The notes below the pieces were generated by a model, which did no database searches, was not told where the DNA came from, and saw only the letters and a list, made by a program, of their open reading frames with translations. Below, one piece after another: positions 8,140 through 17,560 of a stretch of DNA of 64,000 nucleotides. A program made the translations under genes and the position numbers. The DNA is from Lichenicola sp964248625 (GTDB lineage: Bacteria > Pseudomonadota > Alphaproteobacteria > Acetobacterales > Acetobacteraceae), in contig CAXTZG010000007.1 of the NCBI GenBank assembly GCA_964248625.1, positions 3,901 to 67,900 on the forward strand. Reading direction: 5' to 3'. Within the stretch, counting starts at the first letter, position 1, and the number at the start of each line of letters is the position of its first letter.

Positions 8140-9867
8140 ATGCTGACCCAGATCTCGATCCGCGACGTGGTGCTGATCGAGCGGCTCGACCTGGCGCTGC
8201 ACAAGGGCCTGACCGTGCTCACCGGCGAGACCGGCGCCGGCAAGTCGATCCTGCTCGACAGCCTCGGGCTCGCGCTCGGCGAGCGGTCGGCCGGCGGGCT
8301 GGTCAGGGCCGGCGCCGAACAGGCCAGCGTCAGCGCCAGCTTCGAGATCGGCGGCGGCCATCCCCTGCATGCGCTGCTGGCCGACCAGGGCATCGGTCAG
8401 GAGGCGGGCGAATCGGTCGTGCTGCGGCGGATCGTCACCCGGGACGGCCGCTCGCGCGCCACGGTGAACGACCAGCCGGTCGGCATCGCGCTGCTGCGGC
8501 GGGTCGGTGCGCTGCTGGTCGAGATCCAGGGCCAGCACGAGCAGATGGGGCTGGCCGATCAGGCGACGCATCTGGACCTGCTGGACGCGTTCGGCGTCAA
8601 GCCGGTGCTGCGCGAGGCGGTGCAGGCCCGGCATCGCGCCTGGCTCACGGCCCGCACCGCGCTGACGGAGGCGCGGGCGCGGGTCGAGGAGGCGGCGCGC
8701 GAGGAGGATTGGCTGCGGCAGTCGGTGCAGGATCTGACGACGCTGAATCCGCAGCCGGACGAGGAGGCCCAGCTCGCCGGCATCCGCCAGTCGCTGCAGC
8801 AGGGCGAGCGCCGGGCCGAGGCGATCGCCGCCGCCCTCGCTGAACTGACCCCCCGCGACCGGCGCAACAGCGGCCCGGGTGCGGCACTGCGGGCCGCCAG
8901 CCGGGCGCTGCAGCGGCTGCTGCCGGCACCCGGCAGCGACGACGCGACCACGGGACCGGATGCCGGCGAGGCGCCGCAGGCTCGCGCCCAGGCGGCCCTC
9001 GATGCGCTCGATCAGGCGGAAGCGGCGCTGTCGGACGCGGAGGGGATGCTGTCGCGACTGGCATCCGACCAGGATGGCGACCCGAAGCTGCTGGAGCAGA
9101 CCGAGGAACGGCTGTTCGGGCTGCGCGCCAGCGCCCGCAAGCACGGTGTCGCCGTGGTCGAGCTGCCCGCCCTGCTGGCCGGCCTGCGGCAGCGGCTGGA
9201 AGCGCTGGATAGCGGCCAGGCGCGGATCGCCGCCCTGGAACGCGCGGTGTCGGAGGCCCGCGCGGCCTTCGAGACCGAGGGTGCCGCCCTCACCGCCGCC
9301 CGGACCAGCTCGGCCAAGCGCCTGGAGGCGGCGGTGATGGCCGAGCTCCGGCCGCTGCGGCTCGAGCGCGCCCGCTTCATCGTGTCGCTCGAGGCGCTGA
9401 AGCCCGAGAACTGGACCGCGCGCGGCATGGAGCAGGCCTCGTTCCTGATCGCGGCGAACCCGGGCCAGCCGCCGGGAGCGCTGGCCAAGGTCGCATCCGG
9501 CGGCGAGCTGTCGCGGCTGATGCTGGCGCTCAAGGTGGTGCTGGCGGGACGCTCGGCGATCTCGACCCTGGTGTTCGACGAGGTCGATTCCGGCGTCGGC
9601 GGCGCCACCGCCGCCTCGATCGGCGAGCGGCTGGCGCGTGTGGCCGACGACGTGCAGGTGCTGGTGGTGACGCACAGCCCGCAGGTCGCAGCACGCGGCG
9701 ACAACCACCTGCGCATCCTCAAGACCGCGAGCCGCGACCGCACCGAGACCCGCGCCGAGCCGCTCGACGGCAAGGCCAGGCGCGAGGAGATCGCCCGCAT
9801 GCTCGCCGGCGAGACCATCACCGAGGCCGCGCGGGCGGCGGCCGACAGCCTGCTCGGGATCGCGTGA
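8140..9867 (+). CDS. recN: DNA repair protein RecN
   Basis: RecN is an SMC-like ATPase that acts in recombinational repair of double-strand breaks. Walker A is GETGAGKSILL near the N-terminus. The Q-loop region is IQGQHEQMGLAD. Two coiled-coil arms flank the middle. The C-terminal half carries the signature ASGGELSRLMLALK and Walker B with LVFDEVDSGVGG, followed by the switch histidine in VVTHSPQVAARGDNH. Length (575 residues) is normal. The stop overlaps the ligA start (GTGA). Confidence 0.96.
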   Translation: MLTQISIRDVVLIERLDLALHKGLTVLTGETGAGKSILLDSLGLALGERSAGGLVRAGAEQASVSASFEIGGGHPLHALLADQGIGQEAGESVVLRRIVTRDGRSRATVNDQPVGIALLRRVGALLVEIQGQHEQMGLADQATHLDLLDAFGVKPVLREAVQARHRAWLTARTALTEARARVEEAAREEDWLRQSVQDLTTLNPQPDEEAQLAGIRQSLQQGERRAEAIAAALAELTPRDRRNSGPGAALRAASRALQRLLPAPGSDDATTGPDAGEAPQARAQAALDALDQAEAALSDAEGMLSRLASDQDGDPKLLEQTEERLFGLRASARKHGVAVVELPALLAGLRQRLEALDSGQARIAALERAVSEARAAFETEGAALTAARTSSAKRLEAAVMAELRPLRLERARFIVSLEALKPENWTARGMEQASFLIAANPGQPPGALAKVASGGELSRLMLALKVVLAGRSAISTLVFDEVDSGVGGATAASIGERLARVADDVQVLVVTHSPQVAARGDNHLRILKTASRDRTETRAEPLDGKARREEIARMLAGETITEAARAAADSLLGIA

Positions 9868-11963
9868 CGGCGGCCCCGTCCCCCCGGGCCGTGGCCGACG
9901 TCGAGCCTGGCGAGCTGAGCGAGACCGAGGCGGCGGCGGAGCTGGCGCGGCTCGCGGTGCTGCTCACCCGGCTGGGACACGCCTATCACGTGGCCGACGC
10001 GCCGGAGGTTCCGGACGCCGAGTACGACGCGCTGTTCCGGCGCAACGAGGCCATCGAGCAGCGCTTTCCGCAGCTGGTGCGGCTCGACTCGCCCTCGGCG
10101 CGGGTGGGTGCGGCGCCGGAGAGCGGCTTTGCCAAGCACCGTCATCTGGTGCCGATGCTGTCGCTGGAGAACGTGTTCGACCGCGCCGAATTCGACGCCT
10201 TCGCGGCCCGGGCGCGCCGCTTCCTGGGGCTCGGCGACGAGGCCGAAACCCCGCTTCGCGTCGTCGCCGAGCCGAAGATCGACGGGCTGTCGATCAGCCT
10301 GACCTACGAGAACGGCGTGTTCGTGCGCGGCGCCACGCGCGGCGACGGCACCACCGGCGAGGACGTGACCGACAACCTGCGCACGCTGAAGGGCCTGCCC
10401 GCGCGACTGCACGGCGACGCGCCGCCGCTGATCGAGATCCGCGGCGAGGTGTTCCTGCGCAAGGCCGACTTCCTCCTGCTGAACGCGCATCAGGCGGAAG
10501 CCGGGCAGCGTCTGTTCGCCAACCCGCGCAACGCGGCCGCCGGCTCGCTCAGGCAGCTCGATTCGACCATCACCGCCGGACGCCCGCTGTCGCTGTTCGC
10601 CTACGCCCAGGGCCGTTCCGCCGCGCCGGTATCGGACACCCATTCGGGCTATCTGCAGCGCCTGCGGGACTGGGGCTTCGAGGTGAACCCGTTGTCGCAG
10701 GTGCTGGAGAATGCGGAAGCGGCGGAACGGTTCCAGGCGGAGCTGGCGCTGCAGCGATCGGGCCTCGAGTACGACATCGACGGTGTCGTGTACAAGATCG
10801 ACGCGCTCGCCCTGCAGGCCCGGCTCGGCTTCGTCGGCCGCGCGCCGCGCTGGGCGGTGGCCTGGAAGTTCCCGGCCGAGCAGGCCGTCACCCGGCTGGA
10901 GGAGATCCGGATCCAGGTCGGGCGCACCGGCGCGCTGACGCCGGTCGCGGTGCTGGAGCCGGTCAATGTCGGCGGCGTGCTGGTGACGCGGGCGACGCTG
11001 CACAATGCCGACGAGATCGCGCGCAAGGATGTCAGGCCGGGCGACCGGGTGCAGCTGCAGCGGGCGGGCGACGTGATCCCGCAGATCCTGGGCCGGGTTC
11101 CAGAGGAGGGCGTCGAGCGCGGCCCGGCCTTTCCGTTCCCCGACCACTGTCCGGCCTGCGGCTCGAAGGCAGTGCGGCCGGAGGGCGAGGTGGTGGTGCG
11201 CTGCACCGGCGGCCTGATCTGCCCGGCGCAGACCGTCGAGCGGCTGATCCACCTCGTCTCGCGGCTGGCCTTCGACATCGAGGGACTGGGCGAGAAATCG
11301 ATCGCCGAGTTCCACGAGGCGGGCCTGATCAGCCGGCCGGCCGACATCTTCCGCCTTGCGCCCGCGCAGCTCGAGGGACGCGAGGGCTGGAAGGACGTCT
11401 CGATCGCCAGGCTGATGCGGGCGATCGAGGAGCGGCGCACGATCGCGCTGCCCCGCTTCATCCTCGGGCTCGGCATCCGCCGCATCGGCGAGCGCAACGC
11501 CCGCCTGCTGGCCCGGCACTACGGCTCCTACGGCAACTGGCGGGCGCAGATGCAGCGCGCCACCACCGTCGGCTCCGACGAGCGCCTGGCGCTGGGCAGC
11601 ATCATCGGCATCGGCGAGGCGATCGCGACGGAGCTCGCGACCTTCTTCCTCGAAGCGCACAACCGCGACGCGGTGGACGATCTGGCGAACCAGCTCACCA
11701 TCCAGGACGAGGACGCGCCCGACAGCGCCGTGCTCGCCGGCAAGGCGATCGTGTTCACCGGCTCGCTCGCCACCATGACCCGGCCGGAAGCCAAGGCGAT
11801 GGCCGAACGGCTCGGCGCCAAGGTGACAGACAGCGTGTCGAAGAAGACCGATCTGGTGGTGCTGGGAGCCGAGGCCGGCAGCAAGGCCCGCAAGGCGGTC
11901 GAGCTCGGCATTGAGACGCTGGACGAGCCGGGCTGGCGGCGACTGGCCGGCCTGCCGGACTGA
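9864..11963 (+). CDS. ligA: NAD-dependent DNA ligase LigA
   Basis: LigA seals nicks during replication and repair with NAD as adenylate donor. Domains in order: Ia region (YHVADAPEVPDAEYD), adenylation domain with nucleophile Lys138 in EPKIDG, OB fold with VGRTGALTPVA, four-cysteine zinc finger (CPACG ... CTGGLIC), helix-hairpin-helix repeats around GLGIRRIGERNA, and a C-terminal BRCT domain from about residue 630. Length 699 is standard. It starts with GTG, overlapping recN by GTGA. Confidence 0.97.
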   Translation: MTAAPSPRAVADVEPGELSETEAAAELARLAVLLTRLGHAYHVADAPEVPDAEYDALFRRNEAIEQRFPQLVRLDSPSARVGAAPESGFAKHRHLVPMLSLENVFDRAEFDAFAARARRFLGLGDEAETPLRVVAEPKIDGLSISLTYENGVFVRGATRGDGTTGEDVTDNLRTLKGLPARLHGDAPPLIEIRGEVFLRKADFLLLNAHQAEAGQRLFANPRNAAAGSLRQLDSTITAGRPLSLFAYAQGRSAAPVSDTHSGYLQRLRDWGFEVNPLSQVLENAEAAERFQAELALQRSGLEYDIDGVVYKIDALALQARLGFVGRAPRWAVAWKFPAEQAVTRLEEIRIQVGRTGALTPVAVLEPVNVGGVLVTRATLHNADEIARKDVRPGDRVQLQRAGDVIPQILGRVPEEGVERGPAFPFPDHCPACGSKAVRPEGEVVVRCTGGLICPAQTVERLIHLVSRLAFDIEGLGEKSIAEFHEAGLISRPADIFRLAPAQLEGREGWKDVSIARLMRAIEERRTIALPRFILGLGIRRIGERNARLLARHYGSYGNWRAQMQRATTVGSDERLALGSIIGIGEAIATELATFFLEAHNRDAVDDLANQLTIQDEDAPDSAVLAGKAIVFTGSLATMTRPEAKAMAERLGAKVTDSVSKKTDLVVLGAEAGSKARKAVELGIETLDEPGWRRLAGLPD

Positions 11964-12001
11964 CGCGACCGATCGCGCCGCCGCGGACCGGGCCCGCCGG
12001 C

Positions 12002-13081
12002 CTATGCCGAAACGAACAGGCGCCGGAACAGCCGCAGCAGGTCGAGATCGAGCTGGTCCTGCATGCCCAGCATGACGTCCAGGGCCTGCAGCGAGGTCAA
12101 GGGCGGCCGGTAGGGCCGCTGCTCGATCAAGGCCACGAACACGTCGCACAGGGTGGCGATCCGCACCTCGTCCGGGATCGCATCGCCCGCCAGCCCGGAC
12201 GGGTAGCCGCTGCCGTCGAGATACTCGTGATGATGACGCGCGACCCTCAGGGTCGTCGGATGGTGGTCGCCCTGTTCCTTCAGCAGCTGGTAGCCCCACT
12301 CCGCATGCTGGCGCATGATCGCCATCTCGGCCGGCGTCAGCACGTCCGGCTTGTTCAGCACCTCAAGCGGCACCAGCGCCTTGCCGACATCGTGCAGCAT
12401 CGCGGCATGGGTCATCTGGTCGCAATCAACGGTCCTGAAGCCGAGCGACACGGTGAAGGCTGCGGTGACTCCGGCCATCAGGATGCAATGCCGGTAGGTC
12501 TGGTCGTGGACGGTCGAGACCGTCGTCATCCAGCGCTCGATGTCGACGCTGCGTATCGTTTCCAGCAGCAGACGCGAGGCTTCGGCGGTCACCGTGGCGC
12601 TGATCGCCTGGCCGGCCGTCGCCGCGTTCATCAGGTCGGCGATGACGAAGCCGACATCCTGCACCGCGTTTCCCAGCGCCTCCGCCCGCTCCGCCGCCGC
12701 GAACGCCGAGCCGCCGGAGGTCAGACTGCGCAGGGTGTTGGCCACCATGCGCACCGAAGCGCTCGACGGCAGCACCGCCGAGGCGCCCACCACGCGGGCC
12801 TGCATGTCGTCCCGGTCCGACGGCTCGTCGAGGATGCACAGAACCGGCACCCGGCGCTCCAGGAACGGGCGCAACGCCTGGCGGATCTGCGCGATCTTCT
12901 GCGCGCCGCTCAGCGGGATCCCGCTGATCACGACGGCCGTCGGCACCAGCCTCGGCAAGGAGGCCGACGCGCGCAGGGCGCGGGTCTCGACCGGGCAGAG
13001 CAGGCGCAGGCTGCGCGCCATCGAGCGGCATCCCGACTCGTCCTCGCCGATCAAGAGCAGGCTGCGCTCGGCAACAGGCAT
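12002..13081 (-). CDS. HD-GYP phosphodiesterase with degenerate receiver domain
   Basis: The C-terminal half is an HD-GYP domain, the family that hydrolyses cyclic di-GMP. It shows the metal-binding HDVGK, the HHHEYLDGSGYPSGL stretch including GYP, and a RIATLCDVFVALIEQRPYR segment typical of the family. The N-terminal 120 or so residues resemble a receiver (RSLLLIGEDES, then AVVISGIPLSG), but the position that would hold the phosphorylated Asp reads Gly, so it probably is not phosphorylated. The chosen ATG gives 359 residues with GGATGGG upstream; an alternative ATG lies 24 bases further upstream at 13105. It is convergent with ligA. Substrate and partners are not inferable from context. Confidence 0.85.
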   Translation of the reverse strand: MPVAERSLLLIGEDESGCRSMARSLRLLCPVETRALRASASLPRLVPTAVVISGIPLSGAQKIAQIRQALRPFLERRVPVLCILDEPSDRDDMQARVVGASAVLPSSASVRMVANTLRSLTSGGSAFAAAERAEALGNAVQDVGFVIADLMNAATAGQAISATVTAEASRLLLETIRSVDIERWMTTVSTVHDQTYRHCILMAGVTAAFTVSLGFRTVDCDQMTHAAMLHDVGKALVPLEVLNKPDVLTPAEMAIMRQHAEWGYQLLKEQGDHHPTTLRVARHHHEYLDGSGYPSGLAGDAIPDEVRIATLCDVFVALIEQRPYRPPLTSLQALDVMLGMQDQLDLDLLRLFRRLFVSA

Positions 13082-13259
13082 CGTCACCCATCCATGTCCA
13101 GCCACGACGACCGTCCGCCGTCAGGCGGGACGACGGTCCGGTGCGCATCGCGCCTGCAACTGATAGGGCCGGCGTCGTTAGCGGCAGGTAAAGATCGGCG
13201 CGCCACCGTCACAAGGCGGCGCCGGCTGATCCGCCGGCGCCCGGCATGGGGAGGCCGGT

Positions 13260-13937
13260 TCAGGCCTTGTGCCAGATCGGCTCCTTCATCCGTCCGACGA
13301 AGGCTGCGTGGCAAGCAAGCTCGGCATCCGTCGGCACGATCGGGCGCGGCACGCGGGTGGCGGACGAGGCATAGGCGACCGCGGCGAGGCCGCCTGCCTC
13401 GACGGCAAGCTCCAGGCCGCGCTGCCGGCCGCCCATGAGCTCGACATAGACCTGGGCCAGCAGCCGGCAATCCAGCAGCGCGTTGTGGGTGGTGCGGCCG
13501 CTCAGATCGATCTCGAACCGGCGGCACAGCGCGTCGAGGCTGTTCGGCAGGCCGGGGAAGCGGGCGCGCGCCATGTCGAGCGTGTCGACCATGCGCGCGG
13601 GTCCGAGCGACGGCAGGCGGAGCCGGGCAAGCTCGGCATTCAGGAAGCCGAAATCGAACGGGGCATTGTGCGCGATCAGCATGTCGTCGCCGACAAAGGC
13701 CAGGAACTCGTCGACCACCTCGTGGAACTTCCGCTGCCCCATCAGATGCGCACGGGTATAGCCGTGCACGCGGGAGGCCTCCTCGGGGATGTCGCGCTCC
13801 GGATCGATCAGCGCGTGGTAGTGGCGGCCGGTCGGCAGGTCGCCGATCAGCTCCAGCGCCGCGATCTCGATCACCCGGTCGCCGGTCAGCGGCTCCAGGC
13901 CGGTGGTCTCGGTGTCGAACAGCACCGCACGCTTCAT
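13260..13937 (-). CDS. dnaQ: DNA polymerase III epsilon subunit (3'-5' exonuclease)
   Basis: DnaQ is the proofreading exonuclease of the replicative polymerase. The DEDDh motifs are complete: FDTETTG (ExoI), AHNAPFDFGFLN (ExoII) and HNALLDCRLLAQVY (ExoIII with the catalytic His and Asp). At 225 residues it is of usual length. A longer in-frame upstream extension exists, but the ATG overlapping the coaE stop by ATGA puts the start right before FDTETTG. It is last in the leftward run aroE-coaE-dnaQ, a conserved alphaproteobacterial order. Confidence 0.95.
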   Translation of the reverse strand: MKRAVLFDTETTGLEPLTGDRVIEIAALELIGDLPTGRHYHALIDPERDIPEEASRVHGYTRAHLMGQRKFHEVVDEFLAFVGDDMLIAHNAPFDFGFLNAELARLRLPSLGPARMVDTLDMARARFPGLPNSLDALCRRFEIDLSGRTTHNALLDCRLLAQVYVELMGGRQRGLELAVEAGGLAAVAYASSATRVPRPIVPTDAELACHAAFVGRMKEPIWHKA

Positions 13938-14539
13938 GATCGGGTCCTTCCGGCGATGTCGAGCGCTGCCAGCCAGCGCCGGATCTGCCGCAGGCTGTGC
14001 CAGCGCGACAGGCCGGTGTCGATGACGATGTCGGCACGGGCACGCTTCTGCGCATCGGGCATCTGACGCGCGATCAGGGCGGCGGCCTCGGCGAGGGTCA
14101 TGCCGCGCCGCTTGCGGATCCGGGCCAGCTGCAGCGCCCGGGGCGCCGACACCACCATGACCAGGTCGCAGGCGCGGTCGCCACCGCCCTCGAACAGCAG
14201 CGGGACGTCGAGCACAGCGCAACGGCGACGACTCGCACGGGCGCGTGCGAGGAACCGGGCCTGCGCCGCACGCACCAGCGGATGCATGATCCGCTCCAGC
14301 GCCGACAGCAGCGGCGGATCGGCGATCACGGCGCGGCGCAGGGCGGCGCGGTCGATTCGGCCCGTCTGCACCACGTCCGGCAGCAGCGCCGCGATCGCCG
14401 GCACCGCCCTGCCGCCCGGCGCCTGCAGCGCATGCACGCAGCGATCGGCGTCGAACACCGGCAGGCCGGCACGGCGCAGCGCCGCCGCCGCCGTGGACTT
14501 GCCCATGCCGATGCCGCCGGTCAGGCCGACGACCTTCAC
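13934..14539 (-). CDS. coaE: Dephospho-CoA kinase CoaE
   Basis: CoaE phosphorylates dephospho-CoA at the 3'-hydroxyl in the last step of coenzyme A synthesis. The P-loop GLTGGIGMGKST sits at the very N-terminus. DADR and DVPLLFE follow, as in the family. The start is GTG at 14539, giving KVVGLTGG immediately and a 201-residue protein. No ATG is suitably placed. It overlaps dnaQ by ATGA. Confidence 0.94.
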   Translation of the reverse strand: MKVVGLTGGIGMGKSTAAAALRRAGLPVFDADRCVHALQAPGGRAVPAIAALLPDVVQTGRIDRAALRRAVIADPPLLSALERIMHPLVRAAQARFLARARASRRRCAVLDVPLLFEGGGDRACDLVMVVSAPRALQLARIRKRRGMTLAEAAALIARQMPDAQKRARADIVIDTGLSRWHSLRQIRRWLAALDIAGRTRS

Positions 14540-14570
14540 GGGGCAGCAGCAGGCCGGCGGACCGGCCGCC

Positions 14571-15449
14571 TCATGTCTCGGCGTCCAGGTCGCGGCGGAG
14601 TTCGTCGAGCAGGCTCGCATCGATCGCGGGCTCGACCCCGAACCAGGCGGCAAAGCCGACCCGCGCCTGATGCACCAGCATGCCCAGCCCCTCGACAGTC
14701 CGCAGGCCGCGATGCTGCGCCTCGGCCAGCAGCGGCGTGAGGCGCGGCACGTAGACGATGTCCGACACCACCAGGCCGGGCGGCGCCCGGTGCAGCCGGC
14801 AGGGCGACCCCGCCTCTGCGCCCATGCCGACCGAGCTCGCATTCACCAGCAGCGCCTGATCGCCGAGGGCGGCCTCGCGCGCGTCCCAGTCGAGCACGCG
14901 GACCGGATTGGCCGGACCTGCCAGCGCCTCAGCCAGCGCCTCGGCCCGTGCGTGGGTGCGGTTGGCCAGATGCACCGGCACGCCCAGCGCCTGCAGGGCG
15001 GCGGCGACCCCGCGCGCGGCACCCCCTGCCCCCAGCACCAGCGCCGGGCCGGCGGCCGGATCCACCCCGGCGGCGCGCAGGCTGTCGAGGAAGCCCTGCC
15101 CGTCGGTGCTGTCGCCATGCAGCGAGCCGTCCGGCGCGAACACCAGCGTGTTGACCGCCTTGCAGCGTCGGGCGGCCGGCGACAGCACCTGGCTGAGGCG
15201 ATACGCCTCCTCCTTGTGCGGAATGGTGACGTTGACGCCGGCAAAGCCAGCCGCCTGCAGGCCGGCCAACGCAATCTGCAGGGCACCGGGCGCCACGGGG
15301 AGCGGCACATAGGCGCCGTCGATGCCGCACCGGGCCAGCCACGCGTTATGCAGCCGGGGCGAGCGGGACTGCGCCACCGGCCAGCCGACCACGCCGGCGA
15401 GGCGGGTGCGGCCGCTGAGGCCCGGAGCGCGGTCAGAACCGACGCTCAT
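14571..15449 (-). CDS. aroE: Shikimate dehydrogenase AroE
   Basis: AroE reduces 3-dehydroshikimate to shikimate with NADPH. Visible motifs are the SRSPRLHNAWL substrate loop, NVTIPHKEEAY with the catalytic Lys, LGAGGAARGV (dinucleotide binding) and NRT for the NADP phosphate. The motif usually written NTDG reads STDG here, changing an asparagine that contacts shikimate in characterised enzymes. The chosen ATG overlaps the stop of the upstream amidohydrolase by ATGA and gives 292 residues; an ATG 30 bases upstream is also open. Confidence 0.93.
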   Translation of the reverse strand: MSVGSDRAPGLSGRTRLAGVVGWPVAQSRSPRLHNAWLARCGIDGAYVPLPVAPGALQIALAGLQAAGFAGVNVTIPHKEEAYRLSQVLSPAARRCKAVNTLVFAPDGSLHGDSTDGQGFLDSLRAAGVDPAAGPALVLGAGGAARGVAAALQALGVPVHLANRTHARAEALAEALAGPANPVRVLDWDAREAALGDQALLVNASSVGMGAEAGSPCRLHRAPPGLVVSDIVYVPRLTPLLAEAQHRGLRTVEGLGMLVHQARVGFAAWFGVEPAIDASLLDELRRDLDAET

Positions 15450-16258
15450 ATGGCAGGGTCTGCCCGGCCGTCCTCGCACATCGCCAGTGCCTGCGGCAGC
15501 AGCCGCGCCAGGCGCTCGGCCCAGGCGCGCTCGCCGTCGACCGTCGCGATCAGGTCCTGCCTGATCTCGAGCTCGACATGCAGCAGGCCGCGACGCTCGC
15601 CATGCACCGGCACCGTGTAGTCGTCCGCGTCGGACAGGAAATAGGGCTCGTTGTCGCCGACGACGAGGTCGCCTTCCGCCTCCAGCAGCGCCAGCAGCGC
15701 GCGCCCGAGGCGCGGGTCGCGGTTGTAGAGCAGGCCGACATGCCAGGGCCGGTCGCGGCCCGCCATCGACGGCGTGAAGCTGTGCACCGCCACCAGCACC
15801 GTGCGCCGGCCGGCGGCATCGCGCGCATCGATCTCGGCCGCGATCGCGTCCTGGTAGGGCAGGAAGATCTCGTCGCGGCGGGCGTCGCGGGCCGCCTGGT
15901 CCAGATCCTGGTTGGCCGGGACCGTGGTGCCGTCGCTGCGCGGCGCGATCGAGGTCCCGTGGCCCGGCCTGCGGTTGCAGTCGATCACCAGCCGCGAATA
16001 GCGCTGGGCGATCGCGGACGCGTCAAGCAGCGCGCAGAGCCGCCGGCCGACGCCGAGGACTCCGATGTCCCAGGCGATATGGCGCTCGAACTCGGCGTCG
16101 GGCAGGCCGAGGCGACCGAGCCGCGCCGGCACCGCGCGCCCGGCATGATCGATCACCAGAAGCATGTCGGAACCACCCCGGGTGTGCAGGCGCTCAACCG
16201 GGGGCGGATCGTCGTCGCCCAGAAGCGCTGGCGCAGGCAGCATCGAGTCGTCGTTCAT
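15446..16258 (-). CDS. N-formylglutamate amidohydrolase family protein
   Basis: The protein belongs to the HutG-type N-formylglutamate amidohydrolase family (PF05013), zinc enzymes that release formate from N-formylglutamate. Supporting segments are DHAGRAVP, HIAWDIGV, SRLVIDCNR and VAVHSFTP. No histidine-utilisation genes are nearby, so the real substrate is uncertain. The ATG at 16258 gives 270 residues and is preceded by AGGA at a long spacing; an in-frame ATG at 16294 is an alternative. It is first in a leftward run coupled to aroE by ATGA. Confidence 0.83.
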   Translation of the reverse strand: MNDDSMLPAPALLGDDDPPPVERLHTRGGSDMLLVIDHAGRAVPARLGRLGLPDAEFERHIAWDIGVLGVGRRLCALLDASAIAQRYSRLVIDCNRRPGHGTSIAPRSDGTTVPANQDLDQAARDARRDEIFLPYQDAIAAEIDARDAAGRRTVLVAVHSFTPSMAGRDRPWHVGLLYNRDPRLGRALLALLEAEGDLVVGDNEPYFLSDADDYTVPVHGERRGLLHVELEIRQDLIATVDGERAWAERLARLLPQALAMCEDGRADPAI

Positions 16259-16408
16259 CCGCAGGCGTTCCTGCTCACGATCGGCACGGTTCATGCGGCA
16301 TTTCTTGCTCCCGGCGTGGAAAGGCATGACGCTGCCGAAACGGGCTCGCGTCCCGGTCCTTATAGCCCGATCCCGACTGCACCCAGGAAGCGCGGAAGGA
16401 ACCGCCTG

Positions 16409-17458
16409 ATGCCGGTTCTGACAGTTCAGCACGTCACGACCTACAGCTACCGCCGCCCGGTGGGCTTCGGGGAGCATCGGATGATGTTCCGGCCGCGCGA
16501 CTCCGCCGACCAGCATCTGCTGTCCTGGGAGCTGGCGATCACGCCAAAGCCGATCGAGCTGCGTTCGGTGCCGGACGCGTTCGGCAACATCACCACGCTC
16601 GCCCGGTTCGCGGGGCGCGCCAAGGAGCTGCGCTTCGAGAACCGGCTGGTGATCGATCACACGCCGGTGGTCCCCCATGCCGACCGCCTGGCGCCCTATG
16701 CCCGCACCTGGCCCTTCACCTACGACCCCGACGATGCGATCGACCTCGCCCGGCTGCGCGAGCGCCATTGCGACGATCCGGAGCACACGGTGGATGCCTG
16801 GGCGCGCGGCTTCCTCCGCAACCGTCCGACCGGCGGCACCCTGGATCTGCTGGTCGACATCACCGAGGAGATCCGGCGCTCCTTCACCTACTCGGCACGA
16901 TACGAGGAGGGCGTGCAGGAGCCGGCGCGGACGCTGGCGCTGCGCAACGGCACCTGCCGGGACTACGCGGTGCTGATGATGGAGGCGGTGCGGGCACTCG
17001 GCATGGCGGCGCGCTTCGTGTCGGGATACGTCTATTCGCCGGGCTCCGACGGGGTCGCCCATGTCGGCGGCGGCTCCACCCACGCCTGGGTCGAGGTGTT
17101 CCTGCCAGGCTGCGGCTGGACCGAGTTCGATCCGACCAACGGCATCGTCGGCAGCCGGGACCTGATCCGCGTCGCCTCGGTGCGGAGCTGGCGCCAGGCG
17201 GTGCCGCTCGCCGGAACCTGGACCGGCTTTCCTGCCGACAGCCTCGGCATGAGCGTCTCGGTCAAGGTCGGTATGCGCGATTCGATGGTGGACGCCTGGC
17301 CGGAGTCGGGCAACAAACCGCTCGCCGACGCGGGCGAGCCGACATCTTTGGTGGATGCCAGGCCGCCGGCCGTGATCGTGACGCTGCGCGATGCAGCCTC
17401 CGTCGCCGAGGCAGGCAACTGGAGCGGACCGGACCGTCCGACGCTTCAGGTCGGCTGA
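16409..17458 (+). CDS. Transglutaminase-like protein
   Basis: The N-terminal 150 or so residues form the bacterial transglutaminase-associated domain (HVTTYSYRRPVGFGEHRMMF). The papain-like transglutaminase core follows, with Cys183 in NGTCRDYA, His225 in STHAWVEVF and the Asp in FDPTNG, so the catalytic triad looks complete. Such proteins are usually cysteine proteases or amidases of unknown substrate; no signal peptide is visible. It is 349 residues and is followed on the same strand, about 100 bases on, by a second related gene, which suggests a functional pair. Confidence 0.87.
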   Translation: MPVLTVQHVTTYSYRRPVGFGEHRMMFRPRDSADQHLLSWELAITPKPIELRSVPDAFGNITTLARFAGRAKELRFENRLVIDHTPVVPHADRLAPYARTWPFTYDPDDAIDLARLRERHCDDPEHTVDAWARGFLRNRPTGGTLDLLVDITEEIRRSFTYSARYEEGVQEPARTLALRNGTCRDYAVLMMEAVRALGMAARFVSGYVYSPGSDGVAHVGGGSTHAWVEVFLPGCGWTEFDPTNGIVGSRDLIRVASVRSWRQAVPLAGTWTGFPADSLGMSVSVKVGMRDSMVDAWPESGNKPLADAGEPTSLVDARPPAVIVTLRDAASVAEAGNWSGPDRPTLQVG

Positions 17459-17560
17459 AACACATCGCCCGGAGCCGGGCCCGGAGCCGGACGCGGCAGA
17501 CCGCAACGGGCAGGAGCCTCGGTCCCGCAACAACCGACCGGCGCCAGAAGAGGAATCCGC

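Noticed and set aside
7192..12299. Very long minus-strand open frames opposite bamD, recN and ligA
   Set aside because: They are rich in Arg, Ala, Gln and His without domains and mirror real plus-strand genes; GC-rich DNA keeps such frames open.
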